A DNA stretch of 64,000 bases from Nioella ostreopsis (GCF_004000255.1 NZ_RCIQ01000009.1:1-64000); one strand, 5' to 3'; numbered from the stretch's first letter, positions 44,493 through 53,178 are shown. A program made the numbers and translations. Notes: generated by a model not told the origin, from the letters alone.

Positions 44493-44687
44493 ATGATCCT
44501 GCTGCCAATCGCGTTTGCGATACTCGGGCTCTACCTGCTGATCATGGGGGACGGTGCGGCAAAGCTGGTTGGCGTCATCCTGATCCTCGTGGCGGGCCTG
44601 TTCATCTTCCTGTTCTGGGTTGCGATTTACGTGGAATTGCCGCCCGTTGACGCCTATCTTCCCGCGACGGAGGTTTACCATGTCTGA
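44493..44687 (+). CDS. Small hypothetical membrane protein
   Basis: A 64-residue protein with two hydrophobic segments (about residues 2-17 and 24-47) and no recognised domain. It lies between bluB and rimM, and its stop is inside the first codons of rimM (8-base overlap), indicating coupling. Function unknown. Confidence 0.7.
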   Translation: MILLPIAFAILGLYLLIMGDGAAKLVGVILILVAGLFIFLFWVAIYVELPPVDAYLPATEVYHV

Positions 44688-45192
44688 CAGAATTTGCGTG
44701 GCCGCGATCACCGGATCCTATGGGGTCCGGGGCGAAGCACGGGTCAAAAGCTTCTGCGCCGAACCCTCGGCGCTTGGCGACTACGGCCCGCTGTCCGATG
44801 ACAAGGGCACGCGCGACTTCAAGGTCACCATCACGCGCCCCGTCAAGGGAGGCTTTGCGGTGCGCCTGTCCGGCGTGAAAACCAAGGAAGAGGCCGATGC
44901 GCTGAAAGGCACCCGGCTTTATGCCCCCCGCGACGTGCTGCCCGCCCTGCCCGACGATGAATTCTACCATGCCGACCTGATTGGCCTGTCGGTGGTCGAT
45001 ACCGGCGGGGCCGATCTGGGTCAGGTTCACGCGGTGATGAACCATGGCGCGGGCGACCTGCTGGAGGTCCGACAAAAAGGCCGGTCCGGCACGGTTCTGG
45101 TGCCCTTCACGCAGGCCATCGTGCCGACCGTCGACCTCGCCGCTGGCCGGATCGTGGTGGACCCGCCCGAGGGGCTGTTCGACGAGGACTGA
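44680..45192 (+). CDS. rimM: 16S rRNA processing protein RimM
   Basis: A 170-residue protein with the N-terminal [16 protein letters not shown] motif and a C-terminal PRC-barrel (about 90-165) ending [17 protein letters not shown]. It binds S19 and helps 30S head maturation. The ATG at 44680 has a GGAGG site; an upstream frame to 44620 is rejected. It is convergent with the 3D-domain lipoprotein, 4 bases away. Confidence 0.96.
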   Translation: MSDRICVAAITGSYGVRGEARVKSFCAEPSALGDYGPLSDDKGTRDFKVTITRPVKGGFAVRLSGVKTKEEADALKGTRLYAPRDVLPALPDDEFYHADLIGLSVVDTGGADLGQVHAVMNHGAGDLLEVRQKGRSGTVLVPFTQAIVPTVDLAAGRIVVDPPEGLFDED

Positions 45193-45195
45193 CCC

Positions 45196-45936
45196 CTATC
45201 GCGGGCAGAACAGGCCTCGGCAGGGTTGCGGCTGCGGGTCCGTTTCCATCGGCAGCAGGAAGGCCTGCACCTCGGCGTGATCTCCATGGCTGACGAAATC
45301 GAACGGGTTGCGGGTGATGACTTGGCTCATGGGGCCTGACATGGGGCCAAGAAACACGTCGATATGGTTGCCAGTCACCGCGCCGCCCGTATCCTCGCAA
45401 ATGAAGATGCCGTCATGCACGGTGCCATTGGGCAATTCCACGCCGTCAGCCGCAGGGATGTAGATGCGCTGACCGAATTCCGGGTAGCCGCCATTCACCC
45501 ACGGGGTGGACCCGCCAACCCAACCCAGATCGCAGGCGATGGTGCGAAACGGGTGCAGGGGATTGCTGCGCGCGCCTGTTCCATAGGGGTGGGGTGAGCG
45601 ACGCCAGCGCACCCGCTCGCTCGGTCCATGGCTGCAATTGGCCTGCGGCGATCCGGTGACTCCTGCAAAGTTGAAAACCTCGCCCCCCACGCGCAGGCTG
45701 CCCGCCAGCGCCCCGGCGCACCAGTCCGACCGCGCGACCGTGGGGCCAATGACGCTGCCGCCCATGCTGCGGATCGGGATGCCGCCACCATCCGTGCGGC
45801 CATCCACCAAACGATAGACCGTGGCCCAGACCGTGATCGGGGTGCCATCTGGCGGCGGGGCGTGCTGCGCGCCGCATCCCGCGACACCCAGTCCAAAACC
45901 GCAGATAAGCAGGCGGCGCAACAGGCGAGAGAACAT
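45196..45936 (-). CDS. 3D-domain lipoprotein
   Basis: A 246-residue lipoprotein: the signal ends in VAGC (C21). The C-terminal half carries the 3D (MltA C-terminal) pattern, FICEDTGGAVTGNHIDVFLG, with the conserved acidic residues. It lacks the full MltA N-terminal domain, so lytic transglycosylase activity is uncertain. It sits on the opposite strand between rimM and trmD, an unusual place. Confidence 0.82.
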   Translation of the reverse strand: MFSRLLRRLLICGFGLGVAGCGAQHAPPPDGTPITVWATVYRLVDGRTDGGGIPIRSMGGSVIGPTVARSDWCAGALAGSLRVGGEVFNFAGVTGSPQANCSHGPSERVRWRRSPHPYGTGARSNPLHPFRTIACDLGWVGGSTPWVNGGYPEFGQRIYIPAADGVELPNGTVHDGIFICEDTGGAVTGNHIDVFLGPMSGPMSQVITRNPFDFVSHGDHAEVQAFLLPMETDPQPQPCRGLFCPR

Positions 45937-46083
45937 GGCGATCAGAAATCCGTTTGGCTAAAAACTGCCCCATATCCTAGCATTCTGGCCAAAAAATCAA
46001 GCTTTTCAGGGCATGGCGGGGAAAGCCTTGCCCGTAACAGCCTCTATTGTATCGCGCCACGCTTGCTTGTAACCCCTTGGCCC

Positions 46084-46899
46084 ATGTCCAATGCACCCTC
46101 CAAATCCCATGGCCGCCTGTCGATCAGCGCGAGCCTGAAGCCCCGGGACCTGATGACGCCCACGCCCCGCCTGAAAGGCGCGTGGACGGCCAAGGTGCTG
46201 ACCCTGTTCCCCGAGGTCTTTCCGGGTGTTCTGGGCGCGTCGCTGACGGGCAAGGCCTTGCAACAGGGGTTGTGGGCGCTGGAACCGATTGATCTGCGCA
46301 TCTTCGGGGCGGGCAAGCATCGCAACGTCGATGACACACCCGCAGGCGGCGGCGCCGGGCTGGTGATGCGGCCCGATGTTCTGGGGCGAGCGATGCGGAT
46401 GGCGTCCAACGGCACGCCAGACGATCCGGCTCGCTGGCCGCGTGTCTACCTCAGCCCCCGTGGTAAGCCCTTCACCCAGACCGACGCGCAACGCTTTTCC
46501 CAGGCCGAGGGGATGACCCTGCTTTGTGGTCGCTTCGAAGGGGTGGATCAGCGGGTGATCGACCATTTCGGGATGGAGGAAATCTCCATCGGGGATTTCG
46601 TGCTGACCGGCGGAGAGATCGCGGCGCAGACCGTCATCGACGCCAGCGTGCGGCTAATTCCCAATGTTCTGGGCAACCAGGCTTCGACCGAAGAGGAAAG
46701 CTTCTCTGACGGGCTGTTGGAACATCCGCAATACACCAAGCCCGCCATCTGGGAAGGCCGCGAGATCCCCGAGGTTCTGCTGTCTGGCCATCACGGCAAG
46801 ATCGAAGAGTGGCGCAAGGCGCAGTCCGAGGCCCTGACACGGGACCGCCGCCCCGATCTGTGGGAAGCCTATCAGGCGCGAAAGAACAAGGGCGCTTAG
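46084..46899 (+). CDS. trmD: tRNA (guanine-N1-)-methyltransferase
   Basis: A 271-residue SPOUT enzyme that makes m1G37 in tRNAs. It shows the trefoil-knot SAM site (LLCGRFEGVDQRVIDH, SIGDFVLTGGE) and the N-terminal LTLFPEVFPGVLG. The start at 46084 (MSNAPSKSHGR) is chosen over 46153 because the extra 23 residues look like the known Rhodobacteraceae N-terminus; the ribosome-binding site is weak. A GGGCG hairpin at 46906-46935 follows the stop. Confidence 0.95.
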   Translation: MSNAPSKSHGRLSISASLKPRDLMTPTPRLKGAWTAKVLTLFPEVFPGVLGASLTGKALQQGLWALEPIDLRIFGAGKHRNVDDTPAGGGAGLVMRPDVLGRAMRMASNGTPDDPARWPRVYLSPRGKPFTQTDAQRFSQAEGMTLLCGRFEGVDQRVIDHFGMEEISIGDFVLTGGEIAAQTVIDASVRLIPNVLGNQASTEEESFSDGLLEHPQYTKPAIWEGREIPEVLLSGHHGKIEEWRKAQSEALTRDRRPDLWEAYQARKNKGA

Positions 46900-47010
46900 C
46901 TTGCCACGGGCGATGTGGCACCACAAAACGCCCGTCTGCATTCAGCGACTGTGCGGGACTTTTCGACCCTTGGCTGCACACGCAAATCCATTCAGGGGTG
47001 ATCGCCCGGG

Positions 47011-48192
47011 TTAGCCTGTCAGGAACTCCGCCAGCGTGCGGTTGTAGCTCTCCCAGCATGGGCTGCCGTGCAAGGGCACGTGGTTGGCCGTCTCCAGCAC
47101 CACCAGTTCGGCCCCGGGAATGCCCGCCGCCAGCTGCTGCGCCTGCGATAGGGGATGCACGGCGTCATCGCGCGCATGCAGGATCAAGACCGGGCAGCGC
47201 ACCTGGCCCAGCAGGTGCGCGACGGACGCGGTGTTCGACGCGTCCCGGGTGCGCAGCATCATCTCGGGCGGGGCGGCCGACTGTGTCATGCGCAGGACTT
47301 CGCGTGTTTCCTCTGCGGGACCGTCGGGAAAGTAGGCCGTGGCAAAGGCCCGCGCGAAGACACTTTCGGGCCGAGCCCAGCCCTCGGCGATCAAGCCTCT
47401 CAATGCGTCGGGCGCGGACTCTGCGCTGCGCCGCGACCGCCCCTCGACAAATCCGCCCACGATCGCCAGCCGCGTCAGCCGTTCTGGGGAGTGCGCCGCG
47501 AAGGTCAGCGCAGGAAGACAGCCGCCCGAATAGGACACCGCGGCAAAACGGTTGAAGCCCGCCGCATCGGCGACCGCGGCGGCATCGCGCGCCTCGACCT
47601 CATAATCGACGTCGCGCAGGATCCGTTCCGACTGGCCGCTGCCCACAGTGTCAAAGCGCAGCAATCGGGCGTGGAGCGCCATCGACGAGACCCAGGAGCG
47701 GTGAAGTCCCAAGGCCCATTCGAGTTCCAGGTCTTGCAGCGACGTAGGGCCGAACCGCAACACGGGCGGGCCCTCGCCGCTGACGGCATAGGCGATGGCA
47801 TGGCCATCTTCGCTCCGGCAATAGCGGATCCGCTGCTCCGCCTCGGGGAAAGCCGGCACCGCGACCGAAGCCGGGCCGGCCGCCTCGGCCGACACCTCCG
47901 CCACCAGCATCAGCCCCCGCCGCGCCACGGTTCGGATGACCGCCTGTGCCTTGCCGGTGTCGCCGACAGCCTTTCGCGCGGCGGCGATGCAAGCGGAAAT
48001 CGCGCTCTCCGAAACGATCCGCCCGCCCCAGATCTCGTCCACCATTTGCTCGCGAGTCACCAGGTTCCCGGCATTGCGCACCAGCAGATGGATCAGGTCA
48101 AAGACCTTGGGCTCCACGGCCACCGCGTTGCCGCCGCGCGTCAGCGTCAGGCGGGCATCATCCAGCGTGCAATCGGCGAAACGGTGCTCCAT
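47011..48192 (-). CDS. Winged-helix regulator fused to alpha/beta hydrolase
   Basis: A 393-residue protein. The N-terminal part (about 1-100) is an OmpR/CadC-type winged helix (EPKVFDLIHLLVRNAGNLVT). The C-terminal part (about 130-393) is an alpha/beta hydrolase with a serine in SYSGGC, a catalytic Asp in HARDDAVHPL and a His in ETANHVPLHG. Such fusions may sense a small molecule with the hydrolase fold or respond to its hydrolysis. It is divergent from a 64-residue gene at 48345. Function unknown. Confidence 0.87.
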   Translation of the reverse strand: MEHRFADCTLDDARLTLTRGGNAVAVEPKVFDLIHLLVRNAGNLVTREQMVDEIWGGRIVSESAISACIAAARKAVGDTGKAQAVIRTVARRGLMLVAEVSAEAAGPASVAVPAFPEAEQRIRYCRSEDGHAIAYAVSGEGPPVLRFGPTSLQDLELEWALGLHRSWVSSMALHARLLRFDTVGSGQSERILRDVDYEVEARDAAAVADAAGFNRFAAVSYSGGCLPALTFAAHSPERLTRLAIVGGFVEGRSRRSAESAPDALRGLIAEGWARPESVFARAFATAYFPDGPAEETREVLRMTQSAAPPEMMLRTRDASNTASVAHLLGQVRCPVLILHARDDAVHPLSQAQQLAAGIPGAELVVLETANHVPLHGSPCWESYNRTLAEFLTG

Positions 48193-48344
48193 GTTCCGAT
48201 ATTTACACCACTTTTTCCGTCCTGGTTCACAAAATCCGGGGCCCTCAGGATTTCACAGGACAATCCAAAGGCTTTCCAAAGGTCTCCCTCAAGCAAGGGC
48301 GCGCGGGGTCGGGCATCTTTGGGTCATCAACAAGGAGACACGCC

Positions 48345-48539
48345 ATGATGACCCCGCTTCACACCGACTTGATGAAGTACAGCGCCCCCGTCGCGCCGAC
48401 CGAGCATGAGCGCGAGGCGCTGCGTGCCCGCCGTCAGATCCGCCGCGCCGCGTTCCTGGCCTTTATCAAAGGGGTCTTTTCGCACTCCCCGCGCTCGCAG
48501 GTGGTGGTGTCGCTGCCACGCTTCAACTCGCCATCCTGA
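48345..48539 (+). CDS. Small hypothetical protein divergent from the regulator-hydrolase
   Basis: A 64-residue basic protein starting MMTPLHTDLMKYSAPVAPTE, with an AAGGAG site 7 bases before the ATG. The middle part (REALRARRQIRRAAFLAFIK) is arginine rich and amphipathic. A longer frame to the left is rejected since it lacks a ribosome-binding site. It lies 152 bases from the divergent regulator, so co-regulation is possible. Function unknown. Confidence 0.65.
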   Translation: MMTPLHTDLMKYSAPVAPTEHEREALRARRQIRRAAFLAFIKGVFSHSPRSQVVVSLPRFNSPS

Positions 48540-48705
48540 TCCCCGCTCGCCGACCCGTTGGTTTTACACCTTTTGCAGCAGCAAACAGTTGATGCCTGCC
48601 TTTCGCGCAGAATGCCGCGCGACGGAATCCTGTCGTGGAAGGGCTCCTTGCGGTCATCCGGCTGAATTCATCCGGATCGAGAAGCCGATCCGGTCCACGG
48701 CTTCT

Positions 48706-50013
48706 TCAGTCCCGCAGCCCTCGCCCGGCCAAGCCGCGCAGCCCCTGCGCCTGCATCATCTCCACCACACGGGCCGGGTCCAGCGCCTGAACCGGGGCGT
48801 TGCCAGCCAGCGCCAGCGCCGCCGCGTTGCCCACGGCCTGCCCCATGGCCATGCATTGCGGCATCCCGCGGATTGACGCGAAGGCAACCGGGTCGGCGGA
48901 CACGTTGCGGCCTGCGAACATCAGGTTTTCCACCCGTTCGGGTACAAGGGCGCGGAAGGGCAGCGTATAGAACCCCTCGTCCAGCGCCGCGTCATGGGTC
49001 ATGGCACCGCCATCCCCGCGCATCACGTCATCGACCGGGTTGGAACAGGCGACAATCCCGTCAGGGAATTTGGTGGCGGCGGCGACCTCTGCCCCGGTCA
49101 GCCGGTGCATCCCATGCAGCTTGCGGGTTTCGCGCACACCCACGGTCGGGCCAAGCGCCGTCATCCAGGCGAGTTCGAACCCCGGCACCTCATCGCGCAG
49201 AAACGCCACGAGTTGCGCCACCCGGCGGCGGCCTTCCTGCGTCGCGCGCGCGACCGAAGCCGGGTCGGTGCCGTCCACATTGCGGATCACGACCGAGTTG
49301 CAAAACACCGTGCCGGGGTGAAATCCCTTCATCATGTAAAGCTGCGCAAGGTCCGGGTGCAGCCGCCCCTCGGCCACGCCTTTTTCAGCGAATCGCGTAA
49401 AATAGGGGTCGCCCTCGGCAAAGACCCGGTCCCAGGGCGCGTTCACCATCAGGAAGGACAGCGTCACCCCCATCATCTTGCCGCAGGCGTCGCCCAGGTC
49501 GAACGGCACCCCCGCCTGTGCCGCGATATGGCCATCGCCAGAGGCATCGACCACCATTCGGGGACGGAAGGTCAGCGGCCCGTGCCGGTCCATCGCGCGG
49601 ACAGCGGCAATCCGGTTGCCCTCGATCACCGGGGCCTCGGCCAGCGTGTTCAGATGCAGTTGAACGCCCGCCTCCTCCAGCATCGCGAACATCTCGATCT
49701 GCGCCATGTCAGGGTCATAGATCACCTCCGCCCCGAAATTTTCCAGCGTCGAATAGCGCTTTTCGGCGGCGGGCGGGTCCATCGCGGCCAACCTGTCCGT
49801 CAGCTCATCGAAGAGGCCCCCGATCGACACGTCACAAGGAAAACCACCGCCCCACGGCATACCGGGGCAAAAGGCCATGACACCGCCCAGTTTGGCCCCG
49901 GCCTCGATCAGGCACACAGACAACCCCTGCCGCGCCCCGGCAACCGCTGCGCCGAACCCGGCGGTGCCGCCCCCAACCACCAGCAGATCGGGGCTGTGTG
50001 TCGACTCTGTCAT
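48706..50013 (-). CDS. FAD-dependent oxidoreductase
   Basis: A 435-residue flavoprotein (FAD_oxidored type) with the nucleotide motif VVGGGTAGFGAAVAGARQG (about residues 12-30), DASGDGHIAAQAG in the middle and MFAGRNVSADPVAF with NAAALAL near the end. The start at 50013 has an AGGAG site; the 44 codons upstream are rejected. It has no partner gene. Its substrate is unknown. It interrupts the normal trmD-rplS junction. Confidence 0.9.
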   Translation of the reverse strand: MTESTHSPDLLVVGGGTAGFGAAVAGARQGLSVCLIEAGAKLGGVMAFCPGMPWGGGFPCDVSIGGLFDELTDRLAAMDPPAAEKRYSTLENFGAEVIYDPDMAQIEMFAMLEEAGVQLHLNTLAEAPVIEGNRIAAVRAMDRHGPLTFRPRMVVDASGDGHIAAQAGVPFDLGDACGKMMGVTLSFLMVNAPWDRVFAEGDPYFTRFAEKGVAEGRLHPDLAQLYMMKGFHPGTVFCNSVVIRNVDGTDPASVARATQEGRRRVAQLVAFLRDEVPGFELAWMTALGPTVGVRETRKLHGMHRLTGAEVAAATKFPDGIVACSNPVDDVMRGDGGAMTHDAALDEGFYTLPFRALVPERVENLMFAGRNVSADPVAFASIRGMPQCMAMGQAVGNAAALALAGNAPVQALDPARVVEMMQAQGLRGLAGRGLRD

Positions 50014-50185
50014 TCGAGGATCTCCTGTTGCGATCGGACTCTGGTGGCCCGCTTCCGCGAAAGCTATGGTCAGGCCACTGCACTGGCTGGCCCGTTTGCG
50101 ACACATCGAGCAACTCGGGGCTTGATCCGCCTCCCCTTCCCCCATATACCCCGCCCGTCCCGGTCGGAAATCCGACTCGGGGCAG

Positions 50186-50213
50186 TTTTGCTATTGGCAG
50201 GTTCGACTATAGC
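50186..50213 (+). promoter_or_regulatory. Candidate promoter in the 365-base region before rplS
   Basis: TTTTGC (50186-50191) and TATAGC (50208-50213) are 16 bases apart. It would give a leader of about 160 bases. The rest of the gap (50014-50378) shows no gene; the long leader may have regulatory structure. Confidence 0.35.
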
Positions 50214-50378
50214 GGGGCTTTCTTCGGCGTCGCAGCGCAGCCCCTGTCCGGTGAAACGCCATAAAGGAAAGACGACCTGATCTCTGGCGGGCGCATTGGC
50301 GGACCCGGAAGAAGACCAAGAGCTCTGAGGCGGACATCACATTCGTGGGCAAACCACGATCAGAAATGGAGAGTTGCG

Positions 50379-50762
50379 ATGGATCTTATCGCACAGCTGG
50401 AAGCCGAGCAGGTCGCTGCGCTTGGCAAAGAGATTCCGGATTTCAAGGCGGGTGACACCATCCGTGTTGGCTACAAAGTGACCGAAGGCACGCGTACCCG
50501 TGTGCAGAACTACGAAGGCGTCTGCATCGCGCGCAAGAACGGTTCTGGCATTGCCGGGTCCTTCACCGTCCGCAAGATTTCCTTTGGCGAAGGCGTGGAA
50601 CGTGTGTTCCCGCTGCATTCGACCAATATCGACAGCATCACCGTCGTACGCCGTGGCCGCGTGCGTCGCGCCAAGCTGTATTACCTGCGGTCGCGTCGCG
50701 GTAAATCCGCTCGTATCGCGGAAGTTTCCAACTACAAGCCCAAAGCTGGCGCTGAAGCGTAA
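50379..50762 (+). CDS. rplS: 50S ribosomal protein L19
   Basis: A 127-residue protein with the family core [35 protein letters not shown] and [13 protein letters not shown]. It lies at the subunit interface. ATG with a GGAGAG site. rpmE follows 11 bases later. Confidence 0.98.
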   Translation: MDLIAQLEAEQVAALGKEIPDFKAGDTIRVGYKVTEGTRTRVQNYEGVCIARKNGSGIAGSFTVRKISFGEGVERVFPLHSTNIDSITVVRRGRVRRAKLYYLRSRRGKSARIAEVSNYKPKAGAEA

Positions 50763-50773
50763 GGACCGGGACC

Positions 50774-50995
50774 ATGAAAAAAGACACCCATCCCGATTAT
50801 CACCTGATCGACGTCAAGATGACCGACGGCACCATTCTCCAGATGAAGTCCACCTGGGGCGCCGAGGGCGATCAGCTGTCTCTGGACATCGACCCCACCG
50901 TGCACCCGGCCTGGACCGGCGGCACCTCGCGCCTGATGGACACCGGCGGCCGCGTGTCGAAGTTCAAGAAGAAATACGAAGGCCTCGGCTTCTGA
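50774..50995 (+). CDS. rpmE: 50S ribosomal protein L31
   Basis: A 73-residue protein with [20 protein letters not shown] and the C-terminal [16 protein letters not shown]. It lacks the CxxC zinc site of the zinc-binding form, so it is the zinc-independent type. In operon with rplS. Confidence 0.96.
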   Translation: MKKDTHPDYHLIDVKMTDGTILQMKSTWGAEGDQLSLDIDPTVHPAWTGGTSRLMDTGGRVSKFKKKYEGLGF

Positions 50996-51020
50996 GCCTG
51001 ACCGGTTTTCGAGAAAGAGA

Positions 51021-51050
51021 AACGCCGCCCTCATTCGGGGCGGCGTTTTT
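51021..51050 (+). terminator. Intrinsic terminator after rpmE
   Basis: AACGCCGCCC pairs with GGGCGGCGTT around a short loop, followed by TTT, 25 bases past the rpmE stop. A strong terminator for rplS-rpmE. Confidence 0.9.
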
Positions 51051-51070
51051 CGTCTCAGGTGCCGGGGCCG

Positions 51071-51553
51071 TCAGGTGGCCCCGTGCTGCGCCTCGAATCC
51101 GGCAAGTAGCTCGTTGGGGTTGGTCATGCCGCTGACGTCCATGCCACGTGCCTGCATCTGGTCGTAGGCCAGAGCATAGGTGTCGATCCCCCATGCCTGA
51201 TCCTGAGCTGACCCGCCTCCGTTGTAGAGCGCTAGGCCCTCAGCCATCATCAGATTGAGCTGATCCTCGTTGTAGCCGCCAATCGCTCCGACGAGGTGAT
51301 TGAAGTTCGCGTCATTATGGCCCGGCATCGGGCGCTCGTAATATCCGAGCACGAATTCGGGCCATTCGGTGCCAAAGCTTGCCACGATGATGCTGTCGGA
51401 CTCCAATGTGCCCCGTGTGTCCCCGGACAGGTCTTGGACACCCGCCGAAACAATGGCCGTCGTTGCCAGACCAAGTCCCACGAGGGCACCGGTCAGCACG
51501 ACCCAATCCACGGTCACGGCACCGCTTTCATTTCCAAGAAAATCTTTCCACAT
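51071..51553 (-). CDS. Flp/pilin-like protein with extended C-terminus
   Basis: A 160-residue protein. The first 40 residues, WKDFLGNESGAVTVDWVVLT followed by GALVGLGLATTAIVS, resemble Flp-type prepilins: a charged leader, then a hydrophobic helix after a Gly/Ala-Val-Thr-Val-Asp-Trp motif. Flp pilins are usually 50-70 residues, so the 110-residue C-terminal domain is an extra. A GGAGC site precedes the ATG. No pilus assembly genes are in the window. Confidence 0.68.
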   Translation of the reverse strand: MWKDFLGNESGAVTVDWVVLTGALVGLGLATTAIVSAGVQDLSGDTRGTLESDSIIVASFGTEWPEFVLGYYERPMPGHNDANFNHLVGAIGGYNEDQLNLMMAEGLALYNGGGSAQDQAWGIDTYALAYDQMQARGMDVSGMTNPNELLAGFEAQHGAT

Positions 51554-51703
51554 TTTACTGCTCCGTTCAGTACTGCTGGTACAATTTGGGACAAGTTTTA
51601 CGTCCCCATTCTGCCGGATAATGGGTGATTGCGGCCAATGTCGGGAAACACGCGCGCGAAAGGAGGGAAACACGTGGGCAGTCCTGGACCTGACCCTGTG
51701 GCT

Positions 51704-52048
51704 TCAGCCGTTCTCGACGCGGCTATCTGGTGGGGCCTCCTCCCTGTCCATCAGGCCGTAGTCGCGCAGCACATGGGCCACGCGCAGGCGGTAGTCGGCG
51801 AAGATCCCGCCGCGCCCGGTCTGTTGCGCGGCCCTGTGCCTGTTCAGACCCCGCCAGCGGGCCACCGCCGCCTCATCCTCGAAGAAGGATAGCGACAGCA
51901 GCTTTCCGGGGGTCGTCAGGCTTTCGAACCGTTCGACCGAGTGGAAGCCCTCGACCTGCTCCAGATCCCGCCGCAGCGTGGTGGCGATGTCGAGATAACG
52001 GTCGCGCTGTCCCTCGGCAGGGATCACCTCGAAGATGACGGCGATCAT
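51704..52048 (-). CDS. Antibiotic biosynthesis monooxygenase-like protein
   Basis: A 114-residue ABM-fold protein (dimeric alpha-beta barrel): [19 protein letters not shown] and [11 protein letters not shown]. Such proteins are small cofactor-free oxygenases or binding proteins. Its start overlaps the preceding gene's stop by 4 bases, so both form an operon. Substrate unknown. Confidence 0.82.
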   Translation of the reverse strand: MIAVIFEVIPAEGQRDRYLDIATTLRRDLEQVEGFHSVERFESLTTPGKLLSLSFFEDEAAVARWRGLNRHRAAQQTGRGGIFADYRLRVAHVLRDYGLMDREEAPPDSRVENG

Positions 52049-52368
52049 GGGCGGTCCCCATGCGGGGCCGAGGCCAATTTCAGAAACGTCCGGTCCTCGC
52101 GCAGCAGGAATTTCTCTCGCTGTGCGAAGGCGTAGTTCTCCTGCCCGAGCGGGTCGGCAGACAGGCGCGCCCGATACGCCTCATAGGCGGCAAGGCTTTC
52201 GATGTTGTAGATGCCATAGGCCAGGGTCGACGATCCCTCATGCGGGGCGAAATATCCGATCAGGTCCGCCCCGCAGCGCGGGATGGCCTGACCCCAGTTC
52301 CGGGCATAGGTTTCAAACTGGGCTTTCTTGGTCGGGTCGATCTGGTAGCGGATCACGCAGGTCAGCAT
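52045..52368 (-). CDS. NIPSNAP-family protein
   Basis: A 107-residue protein with [20 protein letters not shown] and [19 protein letters not shown]-like segments of the NIPSNAP fold. The start at the ATG with AAGGAC upstream is preferred to one 12 codons earlier. Together with the ABM-like protein it is divergent from an ArsR regulator that may control both. Confidence 0.82.
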   Translation of the reverse strand: MLTCVIRYQIDPTKKAQFETYARNWGQAIPRCGADLIGYFAPHEGSSTLAYGIYNIESLAAYEAYRARLSADPLGQENYAFAQREKFLLREDRTFLKLASAPHGDRP

Positions 52369-52422
52369 GTCTTGTCCTTCATGGTTCGATGATGCCCAAA
52401 CCATAGCGGATTGAATCGCGTG

Positions 52423-52439
52423 AATGCTTCGGTTAGCAT
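52423..52439. promoter_or_regulatory. Inverted repeat in the ArsR-NIPSNAP divergent region
   Basis: ATGCT and AGCAT flank a 6-base spacer in the 77-base gap between the divergent genes, close to the ArsR start. It is a candidate ArsR operator; short, so uncertain. Confidence 0.4.
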
Positions 52440-52445
52440 CGAACT

Positions 52446-53132
52446 ATTAAAGACGGACCCGATATCGCCCGCATCGCCGCGCTGATTGGCGACCCCGCCC
52501 GCGCCAACATGCTGACCGCGCTGATGAGCGGCAAGGCCCTGACCGCAACGGAACTGGCGGCAGAGGCGGGGGTGACGCTGCAAACCGCCAGTGCCCATCT
52601 GGCCAAGCTGGAAGAGGGCGGGCTGTTGCAGATGCGGCGGCAGGGGCGGCACAAATATGCGAGCCTTGCCAGCGATCAGGTGGCCGAAACGCTGGAGGCG
52701 CTGATGGGGCTGGCTGCAGGAAGCGGCCACCTGCGCAGCCGCACCGGCCCCCGCGATCAGGCGCTGCGCGAGGCGCGGATATGCTATGACCATCTGGCGG
52801 GCGACATGGGCACCCTGCTCTATGATCGGCTGCTGGCACAGGGGTGGCTGCGGGATGACCCCGAGTTTCCCGCGGTGACAGACAGGGGCGCGGACCATCT
52901 CACCACGCTCGGCCTCGACATCCCCGCACTGCAAGGTGCCCGCCGTCCGATCTGCCGCGCCTGCCTGGACTGGAGCGAACGGCGCAGCCATCTGGCAGGT
53001 GGTCTTGGGCAGGCGCTGCTCGACTTGATGCTGGCCCGTGGATGGGCCCGTCGCCTGCCCGACAGCCGCGTGATCCAGTTCAGCCCGACCGGAAAATCAG
53101 CGTTTCACAGGGCGTTTCCGGCATTGGGCTGA
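52446..53132 (+). CDS. ArsR-family regulator with apparent non-canonical start
   Basis: The conserved N-terminus of this group (KDGPDIARIAALIGDPARAN) is in frame before the first ATG (52509). From an in-frame TAG at 52434 to that ATG there is no ATG, GTG or TTG. ATT at 52446 or another ATH codon is the likely start, giving about 228 residues. The helix-turn-helix lies in LTATELAAEAGVTLQTASAH. The C-terminal half (about 100-228) includes CRACLDWSERRSHLAG. If the ATG at 52509 were used, the first helix would be missing. Confidence 0.75.
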   Translation: MKDGPDIARIAALIGDPARANMLTALMSGKALTATELAAEAGVTLQTASAHLAKLEEGGLLQMRRQGRHKYASLASDQVAETLEALMGLAAGSGHLRSRTGPRDQALREARICYDHLAGDMGTLLYDRLLAQGWLRDDPEFPAVTDRGADHLTTLGLDIPALQGARRPICRACLDWSERRSHLAGGLGQALLDLMLARGWARRLPDSRVIQFSPTGKSAFHRAFPALG

Positions 53133-53149
53133 TTGTGGGTCATTCCCGC

Positions 53150-53178
53150 TTAACACCACCCGCTTAACCCCGTATATT
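53150..53178 (+). promoter_or_regulatory. Promoter with direct repeats upstream of mipZ
   Basis: TTAACA (53150-53155) and TATATT (53173-53178) are exactly 17 bases apart. The 10-mer CCCGCTTAAC occurs twice, 14 bases apart (53145-53154 and 53159-53168), covering the -35 and spacer, so a repressor or activator could act here. Confidence 0.6.

Noticed and set aside
45628-46083. Long N-terminal extension of trmD.
   Set aside because: The frame overlaps the reverse-strand 3D lipoprotein gene and does not look like TrmD; it is a shadow.
53145-53168. Canonical CtrA box upstream of mipZ.
   Set aside because: The TTAA cores are separated by 10 bases, not 7, so it does not match the consensus TTAA-N7-TTAA; kept only as a note.
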